Source: UBA11855 sp964591705 (lineage in GTDB: Archaea > Thermoproteota > Bathyarchaeia > Bathyarchaeales > Bathycorpusculaceae). Taken from it: 22,808 bases of DNA. The stretch spans positions 1 to 22,808 of the forward strand of contig CAZQCX010000023.1 of assembly GCA_964591705.1 (NCBI GenBank), written 5' to 3'. Shown in pieces: positions 6,836 through 15,000 of the stretch. The notes under the pieces were generated by a model. That model was given only the letters and a program-made list of their open reading frames with translations. It made no database searches and had not been told where the DNA came from. The position numbers and the translations under genes were made by a program. Every line of letters begins with the position of its first letter. The stretch's first letter is position 1.

Positions 6836-8098
6836 CTACGGATTGCGGTTTGAAGGGATAAGGGAAAACTTACCCTCGAGTCTTTCAACGCGCTTTCTTA
6901 CGCCCTCAACAACCGACGGACTCCCCTCAAGCACAACCTCAACAAACCCCTCAGTGTAACTTTCTTTCTTCACATTCGCTTTGCCATGGATCCATGAGAG
7001 AAACTTGGGAATTTCATTCGTCGCTTTCACTGTGAAAGTGGCTGCTGTTTGCCTCTCAAAGCTATTCATGATCTCTGTTCTCAGTTGGTCAAGGTTGGTT
7101 CGGCGCAGTGCAGATATCAAAATTGGATTCCTTATTTTTTCCTTCAGCGCAAATAGTCTGTTCTCTGCTTCGTCTTGGTGCAGTTGATCAATCTTGTTCA
7201 TTGCAGTCAACAAAGGTATTCCTGAAGCGCCAATTCTTTCTATTGTTTCAAGACAAATAGCGTTTTTCTTCTCGATTGTTTCCACTGGTTCGCTAATATC
7301 TAAAACCAATACAATCAAGTCGGCGAATATTGTTTCTTCAAGGGTTGAGTGGAAAGCTTCAACTAGCGTCAGCGGAAGTTTGTCGATGAAACCTACCGTG
7401 TCTATCAGAAGGGCTTTTCTTCCTGGAAACTCAAGAAGTCGTGTCGTAGTCGACAAGGTTGTGAACAGTCCTCTGTCCACTCTTGCCATCTCATCTGTCA
7501 ATGCGTTGAAAAGCGAACTCTTACCTGCATTCGTATAGCCCGCCAGCGAAATCGTCAAAAAGCCAAGTTCTGCTCTTCTTTGGCGGTGAAGTGCTCGCTT
7601 TTCGCGAACTCTCCTGAGTTTTTTCTTTAATGTATGTATCTCCATTTTCACAGCCTCTTGATAAACATCAGCTTCATAGGCTCCAAGTCCCATGAAGCCA
7701 GGTTGCTCCCCTTTTTTGGTCAGCCTGACCTTTTCTTTAGCATGCGCAAGCTCATATTGCCGTGTTGCAAGTTGAATCTGAAGTTTGGCCTCAACAGTCG
7801 TGGCTCTTCTCGTGAAGATTTCCAGAATCAACTTGAATCTGTCGATTGCTTCTACCCCAGTGGCTTTTGCCAAGTTGTAAGCTTGAACCGTCTTGAGCAG
7901 GTTGCCAAAAATAATTCTCTCCGCATTGTTTTCCTTCACAAGCACAGCGAGCTCTTCGACTTTTCCTTCACCTATCTGGTAACGTGGGTCGGCTCTTCGT
8001 GTTTGCTCAACTGTTGCTGCCACGGTGTATCCGGCTGACTCGGCGAGTTTCTCTAGTTCTCCCAAGCTTGAAGTTTCACGATTCAGGCGTCTCTCCAC
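6836..8098 (-). CDS. hflX: GTPase HflX
   Basis: 420 residues. The N-terminal HflX domain (about 10-100) is followed by a glycine-rich loop GFMGLGAYEAD (134-144), a helical linker, and a GTPase domain with G1 GYTNAGKSS (187-195), G3 DTVGF (233-237) and G4 NKID (301-304). A C-terminal domain with KKESYTEGFVEV completes it. HflX binds the large ribosomal subunit and, in bacteria, splits stalled ribosomes; archaeal members are thought to act on ribosomes too. The start is GTG at 8098, which shares one base with the TAG of MBF1 (TAGTG), so the two are translationally coupled. Trm56 follows after 16 bases. All three serve transcription or translation. Confidence 0.95.
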   Translation of the reverse strand: MERRLNRETSSLGELEKLAESAGYTVAATVEQTRRADPRYQIGEGKVEELAVLVKENNAERIIFGNLLKTVQAYNLAKATGVEAIDRFKLILEIFTRRATTVEAKLQIQLATRQYELAHAKEKVRLTKKGEQPGFMGLGAYEADVYQEAVKMEIHTLKKKLRRVREKRALHRQRRAELGFLTISLAGYTNAGKSSLFNALTDEMARVDRGLFTTLSTTTRLLEFPGRKALLIDTVGFIDKLPLTLVEAFHSTLEETIFADLIVLVLDISEPVETIEKKNAICLETIERIGASGIPLLTAMNKIDQLHQDEAENRLFALKEKIRNPILISALRRTNLDQLRTEIMNSFERQTAATFTVKATNEIPKFLSWIHGKANVKKESYTEGFVEVVLEGSPSVVEGVRKRVERLEGKFSLIPSNRNP

Positions 8099-8631
8099 TA
8101 TGATTGCTCTCGTTTGGCCGGCTCCTCCGTTCGCTTCTTACTGCGCTGAATCAAGTCGCCTAGAGTGAGCTCGGGGCTTGGCAGCTTCTGCGCCTCCTTT
8201 TTGCTCTCTTCTTGGGCTATTGGAGAAAGCAATTTTATCTTGAGGGCATGTTCCAGTTTTATTACGAGCATGTCGTCAGGCTCCATTTTTCCAGTCTCCA
8301 GCTTCCTCAAGACTGACTCTTTCTCGTTTATCTTCTTACCGAGTTCCTCATGGCTCAAGCCTAACTTCTCTCGGGCTTGCCGAATCCTAACGTGGTAGCC
8401 TTCGACAACTTCTTGAGTTATTTCGACTTTGGCTTCAGGCTTCTTTCTGGCGGGAACGGAGGTTATCGGCGCGGTCTTCATACCAGGAGTCTCTGCTTTT
8501 GTTCTCGCTTCTTCTTTCGTGAGTATCCTTCCATGTTTTGAGCACCCGATGCAAACCGTGAGCCGGGCACCCTCAATTTCGGCTACAATTGGGCTTCCAT
8601 GGATCTTTCGTCCGCAGACTTCACATCGCAC
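8098..8631 (-). CDS. mbf1: Multiprotein bridging factor 1-like (archaeal MBF1)
   Basis: 177 residues from the GTG at 8631. An N-terminal zinc ribbon (C3-x2-C6, C27-x2-C30; MRCEVCGRK, VCIGC) is followed by a flexible Lys/Pro linker and a Cro/C1-type helix-turn-helix at about 80-135 (IRQAREKLGLSHEELGKKIN, KLETGKMEPD). This is the layout of archaeal MBF1, which associates with small ribosomal subunits and is related to the eukaryotic coactivator. The frame stays open to 8721, but 8631 is preferred. The family normally starts a residue or two before the first zinc Cys, GGTGAT lies just upstream (8636-8641), and a TATA-like box sits about 25 bases away. The longer form would overlap the divergent PUA gene. 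Confidence 0.92.
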   Translation of the reverse strand: MRCEVCGRKIHGSPIVAEIEGARLTVCIGCSKHGRILTKEEARTKAETPGMKTAPITSVPARKKPEAKVEITQEVVEGYHVRIRQAREKLGLSHEELGKKINEKESVLRKLETGKMEPDDMLVIKLEHALKIKLLSPIAQEESKKEAQKLPSPELTLGDLIQRSKKRTEEPAKREQS

Positions 8632-8650
8632 TTGTGCATCACCAACGGCT

Positions 8651-8660
8651 TTTATTATAC
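8651..8660 (-). promoter_or_regulatory. TATA-like box for MBF1-HflX-Trm56
   Basis: On the minus strand this reads GTATAATAAA, centred about 25 bases from the GTG at 8631. It supports the short MBF1 start and a leaderless or very short leader. It lies back to back with the plus-strand box of the PUA gene. Confidence 0.55.
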
Positions 8661-8668
8661 TGGTTGTG

Positions 8669-8677
8669 TTTATAGTT
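8669..8677 (+). promoter_or_regulatory. TATA-like box for PUA-NAC
   Basis: TTTATAGTT is centred 41 bases before the TTG at 8714. The predicted transcript start near 8699 leaves a 15-base leader containing GTGA (8704-8707) at a good ribosome-site spacing. The divergent MBF1 box is 14 bases away. Confidence 0.5.
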
Positions 8678-8713
8678 GTCGAAACAAGAAAAGATGAAGA
8701 AGAGTGAAGCTCC

Positions 8714-9184
8714 TTGGACAACGCACTGCAGAGAATCCGAGGCGTTGCAGATTATCAGTTTGGCCGAGGCGTAGGAGGTTTCCTTTTTCCTGAGAATGTG
8801 GAAATTTTATTTTCGAAGGCTACTGGAAGAATTCGCTATGTAAAGTTGAATGGTGTTAGACTCGCTACTCTTCGTCCAACCGATGGTTTGTTTTCAATCA
8901 GCATAGGCGCAGCGCTGCGATTGGCAGAAATTAGATCTATCGCAAAATGCTTTGTTACTGTGAGGAACGACGTTTCGGAGTTTATTGCGGAGAGCGGAGA
9001 TGTTTTTGCGGTGCATGTTGTCAAATGTGACGATGAGATTCGTTCAAAAGATGAGGTTGTAGTTGTGAACGAAAAGGGCGTTGTCTTGGCAGTAGGGCGC
9101 GCTCTATTGTCCAGAGACGAGATGCTAAACTTCAAAGCGGGTGTAGCGGTTAAGGTCAGGCATGGAAGCAGGGAAGAAAGCTAA
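8714..9184 (+). CDS. PUA-domain RNA-binding protein
   Basis: 156 residues. An N-terminal domain (5-70; ADYQFGRGVGGFLF, FSKATGRIRYVKLNG, LATLRPTDGLFSI) is followed by a PUA domain (about 78-150; RNDVSEFIAESGDVFAVHV, DEVVVVNEKGVVLAVGRALLS). This two-domain module is the same as the C-terminal part of archaeal tRNA-guanine transglycosylase and archaeosine synthase, here as a free-standing protein. It probably binds structured RNA such as tRNA. There is no catalytic domain. The start is TTG at 8714 with GTGA six bases upstream. The NAC gene follows after 44 bases on the same strand, an association I recall from other archaea. Confidence 0.87.
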   Translation: MDNALQRIRGVADYQFGRGVGGFLFPENVEILFSKATGRIRYVKLNGVRLATLRPTDGLFSISIGAALRLAEIRSIAKCFVTVRNDVSEFIAESGDVFAVHVVKCDDEIRSKDEVVVVNEKGVVLAVGRALLSRDEMLNFKAGVAVKVRHGSREES

Positions 9185-9228
9185 TTATATGCTTTCTGTG
9201 CTGAATATGTTGTTTCGGAGCGATTCAT

Positions 9229-9597
9229 TTGCAGAGACGAGTCAATCCACGAGAAGCAAGAAGAATGATGCAGCGCATGGGAATGAGAATGGATTCTGTC
9301 GGAGACGTGGCCCAAGTTATCATCAAAACTGCTGGAAAAGAGATATTGATTGATCAGCCTGAGGTGGCTGTCATGCAGATGGGAGGACAGAAAATCTTCC
9401 AAGTCGTGGGCGGCACCATCAGCGAGAGAGCTCCCCAAGAGGAGACCAAACTCGTTTCCACAGGCAAATCTGCCATATCTGAGGAAGATGTGCGCCTTGT
9501 CGCTGATCAAACAGGCAAGAGTCTCGAAGAAGCTCGGGCTGCATTGGACGAATGTGAGGGCGACCTAGCTAAAGCTATCTTGCTACTTCAGTCATAA
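9229..9597 (+). CDS. nac: Nascent polypeptide-associated complex protein (archaeal NAC)
   Basis: 122 residues. A basic N-terminal helix (RREVNP-like MQRRVNPREARRMMQRMG) precedes the NAC beta-barrel dimer domain at about 20-62 (IIKTAGKEILIDQPEVAVMQMGGQKIFQVVG). A C-terminal UBA domain lies at 82-122 (ISEEDVRLVADQTGKSLEEARAALDECEGDLAKAI). Archaeal NAC is a homodimer that binds ribosomes and emerging chains. The length matches the family. The start is TTG at 9229 with GGAG at 9217-9220, eight bases upstream. It is second in the PUA-NAC unit. Confidence 0.95.
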   Translation: MQRRVNPREARRMMQRMGMRMDSVGDVAQVIIKTAGKEILIDQPEVAVMQMGGQKIFQVVGGTISERAPQEETKLVSTGKSAISEEDVRLVADQTGKSLEEARAALDECEGDLAKAILLLQS

Positions 9598-9611
9598 ATA
9601 TTGGCAAAGCT

Positions 9612-9622
9612 ATTTCTATATA
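9612..9622 (+). promoter_or_regulatory. TATA-like box for the PfkB-family kinase
   Basis: TTTCTATATA-type sequence whose CTATATA core (9616-9622) is centred about 27 bases before the ATG at 9646. This matches a leaderless transcript that starts at that ATG and lies just after the NAC stop. Confidence 0.55.
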
Positions 9623-9645
9623 CTTGGCGCTCAACCTTTCTTCTT

Positions 9646-10569
9646 ATGTACCCCACTCCGTCTCCAATGGCGGACATTACAGTTGTCGGGCACTTCTCCG
9701 TAGATTCCATTTTGTTGCCAAAACGGCAACACCCAATAACCGTGCCTGGAGGACCTGTTACCTACGTTTCCCTTGTATCAAGGCGTTTGGAGACAACTGT
9801 CTCAATTATCTCCCGGGTGGGCAGCGACTTTCCAGAAGCCTACATGTGGTGGCTGAGAGAAGAGGGGATTGATCTTTCAGGAGTGGTCAGAAGTGAGATG
9901 GAACGGACAACGCGGTTCGAACTTGAATACGGTCTTGATCTTTCGGATAGAAAGTTGCGGCTCAGGAGCAAAGCTTCCCCTATTAGTCTGATTGACGTAT
10001 CCGTTTCAGTTCGTGCCAAAGCTGTTCATTTGGCGCCAATCATTGGAGAAGTCTCTTATGAATTGGCCAGATTGCTGAAGAGCCGCTCTGAAATCTTGTC
10101 TCTAGACCCTCAGGGGATACTTCGAAGAGTCGACTCTGCCGGTAACGTCCTACTTACCACGCCAGAGGATATGAGGTTGTTGGAACTTGTAGACATATGT
10201 AAGTGTTCGGAAAACGAGATCAAGATCCTCGCAGGCATGCCTGATCTTGCTTCAAGCATAAACGCGCTTCACGACTTCGGAGTCGGAACAGTCATAGTTA
10301 CACGAGGCGCTGCGGGCGCCATGCTTTCCGAGGAAGGAAAAACCTGTAACGTCCCAGTGTGCATCTCAAAGACTGTGATTGATCCTACTGGGGCGGGGGA
10401 TGCTTTCATTGGCGGTTTTCTTGCAGAAACTGTCCGTGGCAATGACCCTCTATGGTGTGCTTGCGTCGGTTCTGGCGCAGCATCAATTGTAATTGAGAGC
10501 GCTGGACCCACCTTCCCTGGAGACAAAGAAGAAATCTACAGTCGTGCCTCAGCTATCTACAGAAAGTAA
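9646..10569 (+). CDS. PfkB/ribokinase-family carbohydrate or nucleoside kinase
   Basis: 307 residues from the ATG at 9646. The family signature 2, DPTGAGDAFIGGF, is at residues 246-258 with the catalytic base Asp252. The N-terminal sugar-binding GG motif (VPGGPVTYVS) is at 33-42. The enzyme would phosphorylate a sugar, nucleoside or similar alcohol using ATP or ADP; the substrate cannot be read from sequence. The start was chosen because a TATA-like box lies 27 bases before 9646. A frame from 9601 would begin upstream of the promoter, and an ATG at 9667 would also leave an intact protein. Neighbours are translation genes and give no substrate clue. Confidence 0.88.
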   Translation: MYPTPSPMADITVVGHFSVDSILLPKRQHPITVPGGPVTYVSLVSRRLETTVSIISRVGSDFPEAYMWWLREEGIDLSGVVRSEMERTTRFELEYGLDLSDRKLRLRSKASPISLIDVSVSVRAKAVHLAPIIGEVSYELARLLKSRSEILSLDPQGILRRVDSAGNVLLTTPEDMRLLELVDICKCSENEIKILAGMPDLASSINALHDFGVGTVIVTRGAAGAMLSEEGKTCNVPVCISKTVIDPTGAGDAFIGGFLAETVRGNDPLWCACVGSGAASIVIESAGPTFPGDKEEIYSRASAIYRK

Positions 10570-10642
10570 GTAGCGGCATTATTGGCGCCAATTGAATGCT
10601 TAGTTCTCACAAAAGCCTATTAAGATTGTCCAATGTAGAACT

Positions 10643-10870
10643 GTGCGAGGGTACAACCTGTTGGGGCGCGTAGACAAAGGAGTTAAATGTAGCGTTTCAG
10701 GATGTGGGATGAGCGCTGTCCGTTCCCTTTCAACTGAGAAAGCCCGATCTGCAGGACTACAGGTGGGCAGTAGCGAGAAGCGTGCTTATGTTTGCAAGGA
10801 GCACTATAAGGTATTTAAAAAGAAGACAAAGAAAGACAAAACAGTCGACAAATGGCGCTTCAGCGCCTAA
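10643..10870 (+). CDS. Small C/H-rich (zinc-finger-like) conserved protein (75 aa)
   Basis: 75 residues with C16-x4-C21 (CSVSGC) and C51-x2-H54 (CKEH), a likely zinc site, then a lysine-rich stretch and an ending KWRF. The pattern GRVDKGVKCSVSGC...AVRSLS...AYVCKEHYK resembles small proteins I have seen in Bathyarchaeia- and Thaumarchaeota-like genomes, but I know no function. The start is GTG at 10643; a weak TATA-like CTATTAAGA at 10617-10625 would allow a leaderless mRNA. ThrRS begins 17 bases after the stop on the same strand, so the pair is probably an operon. Basic charge and zinc site suggest RNA or ribosome binding, which is inference. Confidence 0.75.
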   Translation: MRGYNLLGRVDKGVKCSVSGCGMSAVRSLSTEKARSAGLQVGSSEKRAYVCKEHYKVFKKKTKKDKTVDKWRFSA

Positions 10871-10887
10871 ACTGGGTTGATTGTACC

Positions 10888-12765
10888 GTGCGCATACTCC
10901 AATTACATTCAAATTTCGTTCTTTTCACGCCAATGGAGAAGGAAATATCCGCAGCTGAAGAAGCGGAGAGAAACGAGAACCGTATCGAAGAAGTCCTGCT
11001 TCTTCTAACAGCCATCGAGGAAGGCGACGACGAAAACGTCATCAAGAAGGCTGTGAAAGACATCCGCGACTTCTCGGCAAGACTAAGAGTTAACAGAATT
11101 CTGATTTACCCGTATGCTCATTTAAGCAACAAGCTATCCAATCCCGCCGAAGCCCTTCGACTTTTGAAGGCCATGGAAGACTATGCAAAGAAAGCAGCCA
11201 TAGAAACCTACCGTGCCCCGTTCGGCTGGAACAAACAGTTTTCTGTTTCGGTCAAGGGGCACCCATTGGCTGAACAATCCCGAGAATACGTAACCTCTGC
11301 CAAAGAAGCCAAGCTCGAGTCTGAAGAAAAAATCTCAGTTGCTTTGAAGGCAGAGGAGAAACTGAAATCGTTTTGGCACATTCTCGAGCCTGATGGAACT
11401 CTAGTGCCAATTGAAGATTTCAGCTTCAGGAGTCATCACAATCTCGAGAAGTTTGCCAAATACGAAATCTCAAAGGTACGTGCAAGTCAGCAGATGCCGC
11501 CTCATGTGCCTTTGATGAAGCGTCTTGAGATAGCTGATTATGAAGTGGGCAGTGATCCTGGCAACTTACGCTGGTATCCGAAAGGGCGACTGATCAAGTC
11601 CCTTATGGAGCAATTTGTCACTTCTAAAATGGTCACTTATGGCGCAATGGAAGTTGAAACTCCAATAATGTACGACTACAACCATCCCAGTTTAGCAGAT
11701 TATCTCAACCGTTTTCCAGCGAGGCAGTACCTACTGAAAACTGAAGACAAAGAGCTTTTCCTCAGGTTTGCTGCTTGTTTCGGCCAGTTCCTTATGATGC
11801 ATGACGCGCAGTTTTCTTACAAACAGATGCCGTTGAAGCTTTACGAGTTAACGCGGTACAGTTATCGGCGTGAGAAAAGCGGCGAAGTCTGTGGTTTGAG
11901 ACGACTTCGCGCATTCACGATGCCAGATTGCCATGCTTTTTGCGTCAACCTCGATCAGGCTAAGACTGAATTCAAGACTCGATTCAAACTATCTATCGAA
12001 GTGCTGCGCGAAATCGGCTTGTCCAAAAATGACTACGAAGCTGCAATGCGTTTCACCAAAGACTTCTACGAAGAAAACCGAGAATTCATCGCTGAACTGG
12101 CTACAACCTACGGAAAGCCAATGCTGGCTGAAATCTGGGCAGAGCGTTTCTTCTACTTCAGGCTGAAATGGGACTTCAACTTCGTTGACAACCAAGACAA
12201 AGCCGCTGCTTTATCCACGGATCAAATCGACGTTGAAAATGCCAAACGTTACGAGATCAACTACGTGGACGACAAAGGACAAAAACAGTATCCCCTCATC
12301 TTGCACAATTCCCCAAGCGGCGCCATCGAAAGATGCGTTTACGCCTTGCTCGAAAAAGCCTACAAAGAACAACAGAAAGGCAAGCCCCCGATGCTTCCTT
12401 TATGGCTATCACCAACTCAGGTCAGATTGATACCTATTTCCGAAGTATTCCACAAGAAGGTGGAAGAAATAGCTGGCGAAATGGACAAATGCGGCATAAG
12501 AGTGGACATTGACGACCGCGCAAGCACTCTCCAAAAGCGAATCCGCGACGCCGAGACTGACTGGGTTCCGTATGTTGTGGTCGTGGGAAAGCGCGAACTA
12601 GAGTCTGAGCTTCTTTCCGTGAGAAATAGGCAAACAGGCGGAAAGATGGAGAACATTACTTTGAGTGAGTTGACAGCAAAGATACAAGACGAAATCAAGG
12701 CAAAACCATTCAAACCTCTACCTTTACCGAAGCTTCTGTCCAAACGCCCGCAGTTCCATGGATGA
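10888..12765 (+). CDS. thrS: Threonyl-tRNA synthetase (archaeal type)
   Basis: 625 residues from the GTG at 10888. The N-terminus (1-140) is the archaeal D-aminoacyl-tRNA-deacylase-like editing domain that removes serine from tRNA-Thr (MRILQLHS start, RILIYPYAHLS, PFGWNK, KGHPLAEQSR). The class II catalytic core follows with motif 2 (YRREKSGEVCGLRRLRAF, about 326-343), the zinc ligand candidates Cys297 and His349 plus the His in LHNSPSGAIER (motif 3), and a C-terminal anticodon-binding domain (IPISEVF to VVVGKRE). A frame from 10852 would overlap the preceding gene; family alignment from memory puts the start at MRIL. GGTTGATT lies just upstream as a ribosome-site-like sequence. Confidence 0.95.
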   Translation: MRILQLHSNFVLFTPMEKEISAAEEAERNENRIEEVLLLLTAIEEGDDENVIKKAVKDIRDFSARLRVNRILIYPYAHLSNKLSNPAEALRLLKAMEDYAKKAAIETYRAPFGWNKQFSVSVKGHPLAEQSREYVTSAKEAKLESEEKISVALKAEEKLKSFWHILEPDGTLVPIEDFSFRSHHNLEKFAKYEISKVRASQQMPPHVPLMKRLEIADYEVGSDPGNLRWYPKGRLIKSLMEQFVTSKMVTYGAMEVETPIMYDYNHPSLADYLNRFPARQYLLKTEDKELFLRFAACFGQFLMMHDAQFSYKQMPLKLYELTRYSYRREKSGEVCGLRRLRAFTMPDCHAFCVNLDQAKTEFKTRFKLSIEVLREIGLSKNDYEAAMRFTKDFYEENREFIAELATTYGKPMLAEIWAERFFYFRLKWDFNFVDNQDKAAALSTDQIDVENAKRYEINYVDDKGQKQYPLILHNSPSGAIERCVYALLEKAYKEQQKGKPPMLPLWLSPTQVRLIPISEVFHKKVEEIAGEMDKCGIRVDIDDRASTLQKRIRDAETDWVPYVVVVGKRELESELLSVRNRQTGGKMENITLSELTAKIQDEIKAKPFKPLPLPKLLSKRPQFHG

Positions 12766-12793
12766 CAAATGAATCCCATGAATCACGGACAAA

Positions 12794-12805
12794 AACTATA
12801 TCAAA
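12794..12805 (+). promoter_or_regulatory. TATA-like box for ilvE
   Basis: AACTATATCAAA lies about 50 bases before the GTG at 12848. The predicted transcript start near 12826 leaves a 22-base leader containing GGAG at 12834-12837, ten bases before the start codon. Confidence 0.5.
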
Positions 12806-12847
12806 TCACCTCCATAATATGCAAACCCAAATTGGAGCGCTAAGAAT

Positions 12848-13738
12848 GTGAATAATGAGCTGCTTGTTTACATAGATGGTCAATATTTTCCGAAGTCAGA
12901 GGCAAAAGTCTCGGTTTTCGATCACGGTTTTCTATATGGCGATGGAGTCTTCGAGGGCATTCGTGCCTACAACGGGATAGTCTTCAAACTAAGAGAACAC
13001 ATAGCACGTCTCTATCAGTCAGCACACGTCATGGCTCTTCAGATCCCTTTGACCAAAGATCAACTGGTCGCTGCTGTCGTGGAAACACTTCGGAAAAACA
13101 AACTCAAAGATGCATACATCAGATTGGTCGTGAGCAGAGGCCTAGGCGATCTTGGCTTGGACCCTCGGAAATGCCACAAACCAACAGTTGTCATAATTGC
13201 AGGAGCCATAGTTCTACATGGGACCGAAGCCAAAGAGAAAGGAATCACTGCATTAATTTCGTGGGTAAGACGCCACCCGGTTGACTCCACTTCACATGAG
13301 ATAAAGTCGCTCAACTATCTGAACAGCATATTGGCTAAAATAGAAGCAAACAACAGCGGCATAGACGAAGCCATCTGCCTCGATAGAAATGGTCTCGTCT
13401 CTGAAGGCGTGGGAGAAAACATCTTTGTAGTCAAAGATGGTCGAATCTTCACTCCTCCCACTTGCAGTGGCGCACTCCCAGGCATAACTGCTCAAGTGGT
13501 GACAAAGTTGGCTGTTAAACTCGGATTGGAAGTTGCAATATCGAGCGTTACCCCCTACCAGCTTTTCAACGCCGATGAGGCTTTTTTCACAGGAACAGCT
13601 GCAGAAGTGGTGCCCATTAGGGAGGTCAACAGGAGACGAATAGGGGAGAGAGTCCCAGGTCCGATAACCAAGCAGTTGCTGGAAGAGTTTGAGAAAGTTG
13701 TTGCCGATCCTCGAGAAGGGGTGGCGATCTACCCGTAG
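12848..13738 (+). CDS. ilvE: Branched-chain-amino-acid aminotransferase
   Basis: 296 residues of fold-type IV PLP enzyme. It catalyses the last step of valine, leucine and isoleucine synthesis by exchanging an amino group with glutamate. Marks are the N-terminal FDHGFLYGDGVFEGIRAY (24-41), the PLP lysine K153 in SHEIKSLNYLN, SEGVGENIFVV after residue 187, and the C-terminal FFTGTAAEVVPI. The length is normal for the family. The start is GTG with GGAG ten bases upstream. It converges on the class I aminotransferase gene, sharing 10 bases at their 3' ends. D-amino-acid transaminase or aminodeoxychorismate lyase are alternatives within this fold but fit less well. Confidence 0.92.
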   Translation: MNNELLVYIDGQYFPKSEAKVSVFDHGFLYGDGVFEGIRAYNGIVFKLREHIARLYQSAHVMALQIPLTKDQLVAAVVETLRKNKLKDAYIRLVVSRGLGDLGLDPRKCHKPTVVIIAGAIVLHGTEAKEKGITALISWVRRHPVDSTSHEIKSLNYLNSILAKIEANNSGIDEAICLDRNGLVSEGVGENIFVVKDGRIFTPPTCSGALPGITAQVVTKLAVKLGLEVAISSVTPYQLFNADEAFFTGTAAEVVPIREVNRRRIGERVPGPITKQLLEEFEKVVADPREGVAIYP

Positions 13739-14967
13739 CCTATTCGTTCAGGTGTCTCTTTCTGTATTTTCATCTTCATGAATCTCTCTATTTCATTGAA
13801 AGCTTCTTGAAGCATTTCGACAGGGGGAAGGAAAACAACCCTGAAGTGTCCCGAACCATACATGCTGTCAAATCCAGAACCGTTTACAGTGAGCACCCCA
13901 GTTTCCTTGAGCAAATGCAAAACGAAGTCCATGTCCGTTTTCCATCTTGAACCCACCTCGTGGATTTTTGGGAAAGCGTAGAACGCACCTTGCGGCTTTG
14001 CACAGCTTAATCCTTGGATTTCGTTGAGCCGCTTCCATGCATAGGTTCCCCTCTGCTTAAGCTTTGTCACGTATTCCCTGATGTGATCTTGGGGGCCATT
14101 GAGAGCCGCTACCCCTGCTTTCTGGACTGGAGTATTCGCACATATTCTGATTCGGCATTCTTTCTCAATGGCCTGTTTCAGCTCAGCTAGTTGATTGTTT
14201 TCTGCTTTGAAATATATGTAACCAAGTCGCCATCCAGTCATGCTGTAGACTTTGGAAAACCCGTTTAGTCCCACAACTGGTATGTCTTTGGCCAAGAACG
14301 CTGTGCTAGCAAAATCCTGAGAATAGGCTATCTGATCATAAATCTCGTCCGAGATCACCAGCAGTTTGTGCTCACCAGCTATGTCTAGCATCTGTTTAAC
14401 CATTTTCCTGCCGTAAAGCGCGCCGGTTGGATTGTTTGGGTTTATGATCGCCAATGCACGGGTCTTGTCAGTGATCTTCCTCCTTAAATCATCAATGTTG
14501 GGTTGCCATTTTTCTTCTTCAATGGTTTCATAGGAAACTGGTGTGCCATCGAAAAACCTGGTGTAGGAAATGTAGGGAGGGTATGTTGGGCCGGGAAACA
14601 GGATCTCGTCGCTTTCTTCAATCAAGGCTGCGAGCGTCATCTCGATTCCCTCTGAGATCCCAGAGGTAATCAAGATGTCTTCTGCGGAGACGTCCACATG
14701 GTTGACGCGTTTCTCCTTGTCTGCAATTGCCTGCCTCAGCTCCGGCAATCCTTCTGAAGGAGAATAGTGGTTTTCGTTTTCTTCGACTGCTTTGCATAAA
14801 GCTTGTTTTATATGGGGCGGCGTGGGTAAGTCGAATGCCGCTGGGTCCCCTATGTTCAGGTAGTAAATTTTCTTTCTAGCCTTCAAAAGGTGCTCAGCGT
14901 AACCTATGACATCGCGAATTGCATATTCTATGTTCCTGGTCCTTGGGGTTACTTTGATTCGCGTCAA
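13729..14967 (-). CDS. Class I/II PLP-dependent aminotransferase (alanine/aspartate type)
   Basis: 412 residues of fold-type I aminotransferase. PLP contacts are the catalytic K239 in GFSKVYSMTGWRLGY, D207 in ISDEIYD, and N177-P-N-N-P-T-G near 176-182. Substrate-side motifs are YLNIGDPAAF (36-45) and HYSPSEGLPELR (68-78). It is closest in style to archaeal AlaT/AspC-like enzymes; the exact amino donor is uncertain. The start is TTG at 14967 with GAGGG nine to thirteen bases upstream. Two copies of an inverted repeat lie in its 5' region, one over the predicted transcript start. It converges with ilvE and lies downstream of ProRS on the same strand, separated by 148 bases. Confidence 0.9.
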   Translation of the reverse strand: MTRIKVTPRTRNIEYAIRDVIGYAEHLLKARKKIYYLNIGDPAAFDLPTPPHIKQALCKAVEENENHYSPSEGLPELRQAIADKEKRVNHVDVSAEDILITSGISEGIEMTLAALIEESDEILFPGPTYPPYISYTRFFDGTPVSYETIEEEKWQPNIDDLRRKITDKTRALAIINPNNPTGALYGRKMVKQMLDIAGEHKLLVISDEIYDQIAYSQDFASTAFLAKDIPVVGLNGFSKVYSMTGWRLGYIYFKAENNQLAELKQAIEKECRIRICANTPVQKAGVAALNGPQDHIREYVTKLKQRGTYAWKRLNEIQGLSCAKPQGAFYAFPKIHEVGSRWKTDMDFVLHLLKETGVLTVNGSGFDSMYGSGHFRVVFLPPVEMLQEAFNEIERFMKMKIQKETPERIGYG

Positions 14968-14988
14968 CTTTGACCCTCTGGATCAAAG
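14968..14988. promoter_or_regulatory. Candidate operator copy 1 (CTTTGACC-N5-GATCAAAG)
   Basis: The arms CTTTGACC (14968-14975) and GATCAAAG (14981-14988) are complementary at seven of eight positions plus a T/G pair that would wobble in RNA. The element touches the TTG start (14967), covers the ribosome site and covers the transcript start predicted from the TATA-like box at 15001-15010. A bound protein here would block transcription; alternatively the RNA could fold and mask the ribosome site. Confidence 0.55.
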
Positions 14989-15000
14989 ATTTGTTCTCGA

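Noticed and set aside
8632..8721. 30-residue N-terminal extension of MBF1
   Set aside because: The Ser/Thr-rich extension overlaps the divergent promoter and the start of the PUA gene; the GTG at 8631 with TATA-like box and family start position fits better.
13047..13065. Near copy of the CTTTGACC-N3-GATCAAAG element
   Set aside because: It falls inside ilvE over the codons for PLTKDQLV and lacks the last two arm bases; most likely chance.
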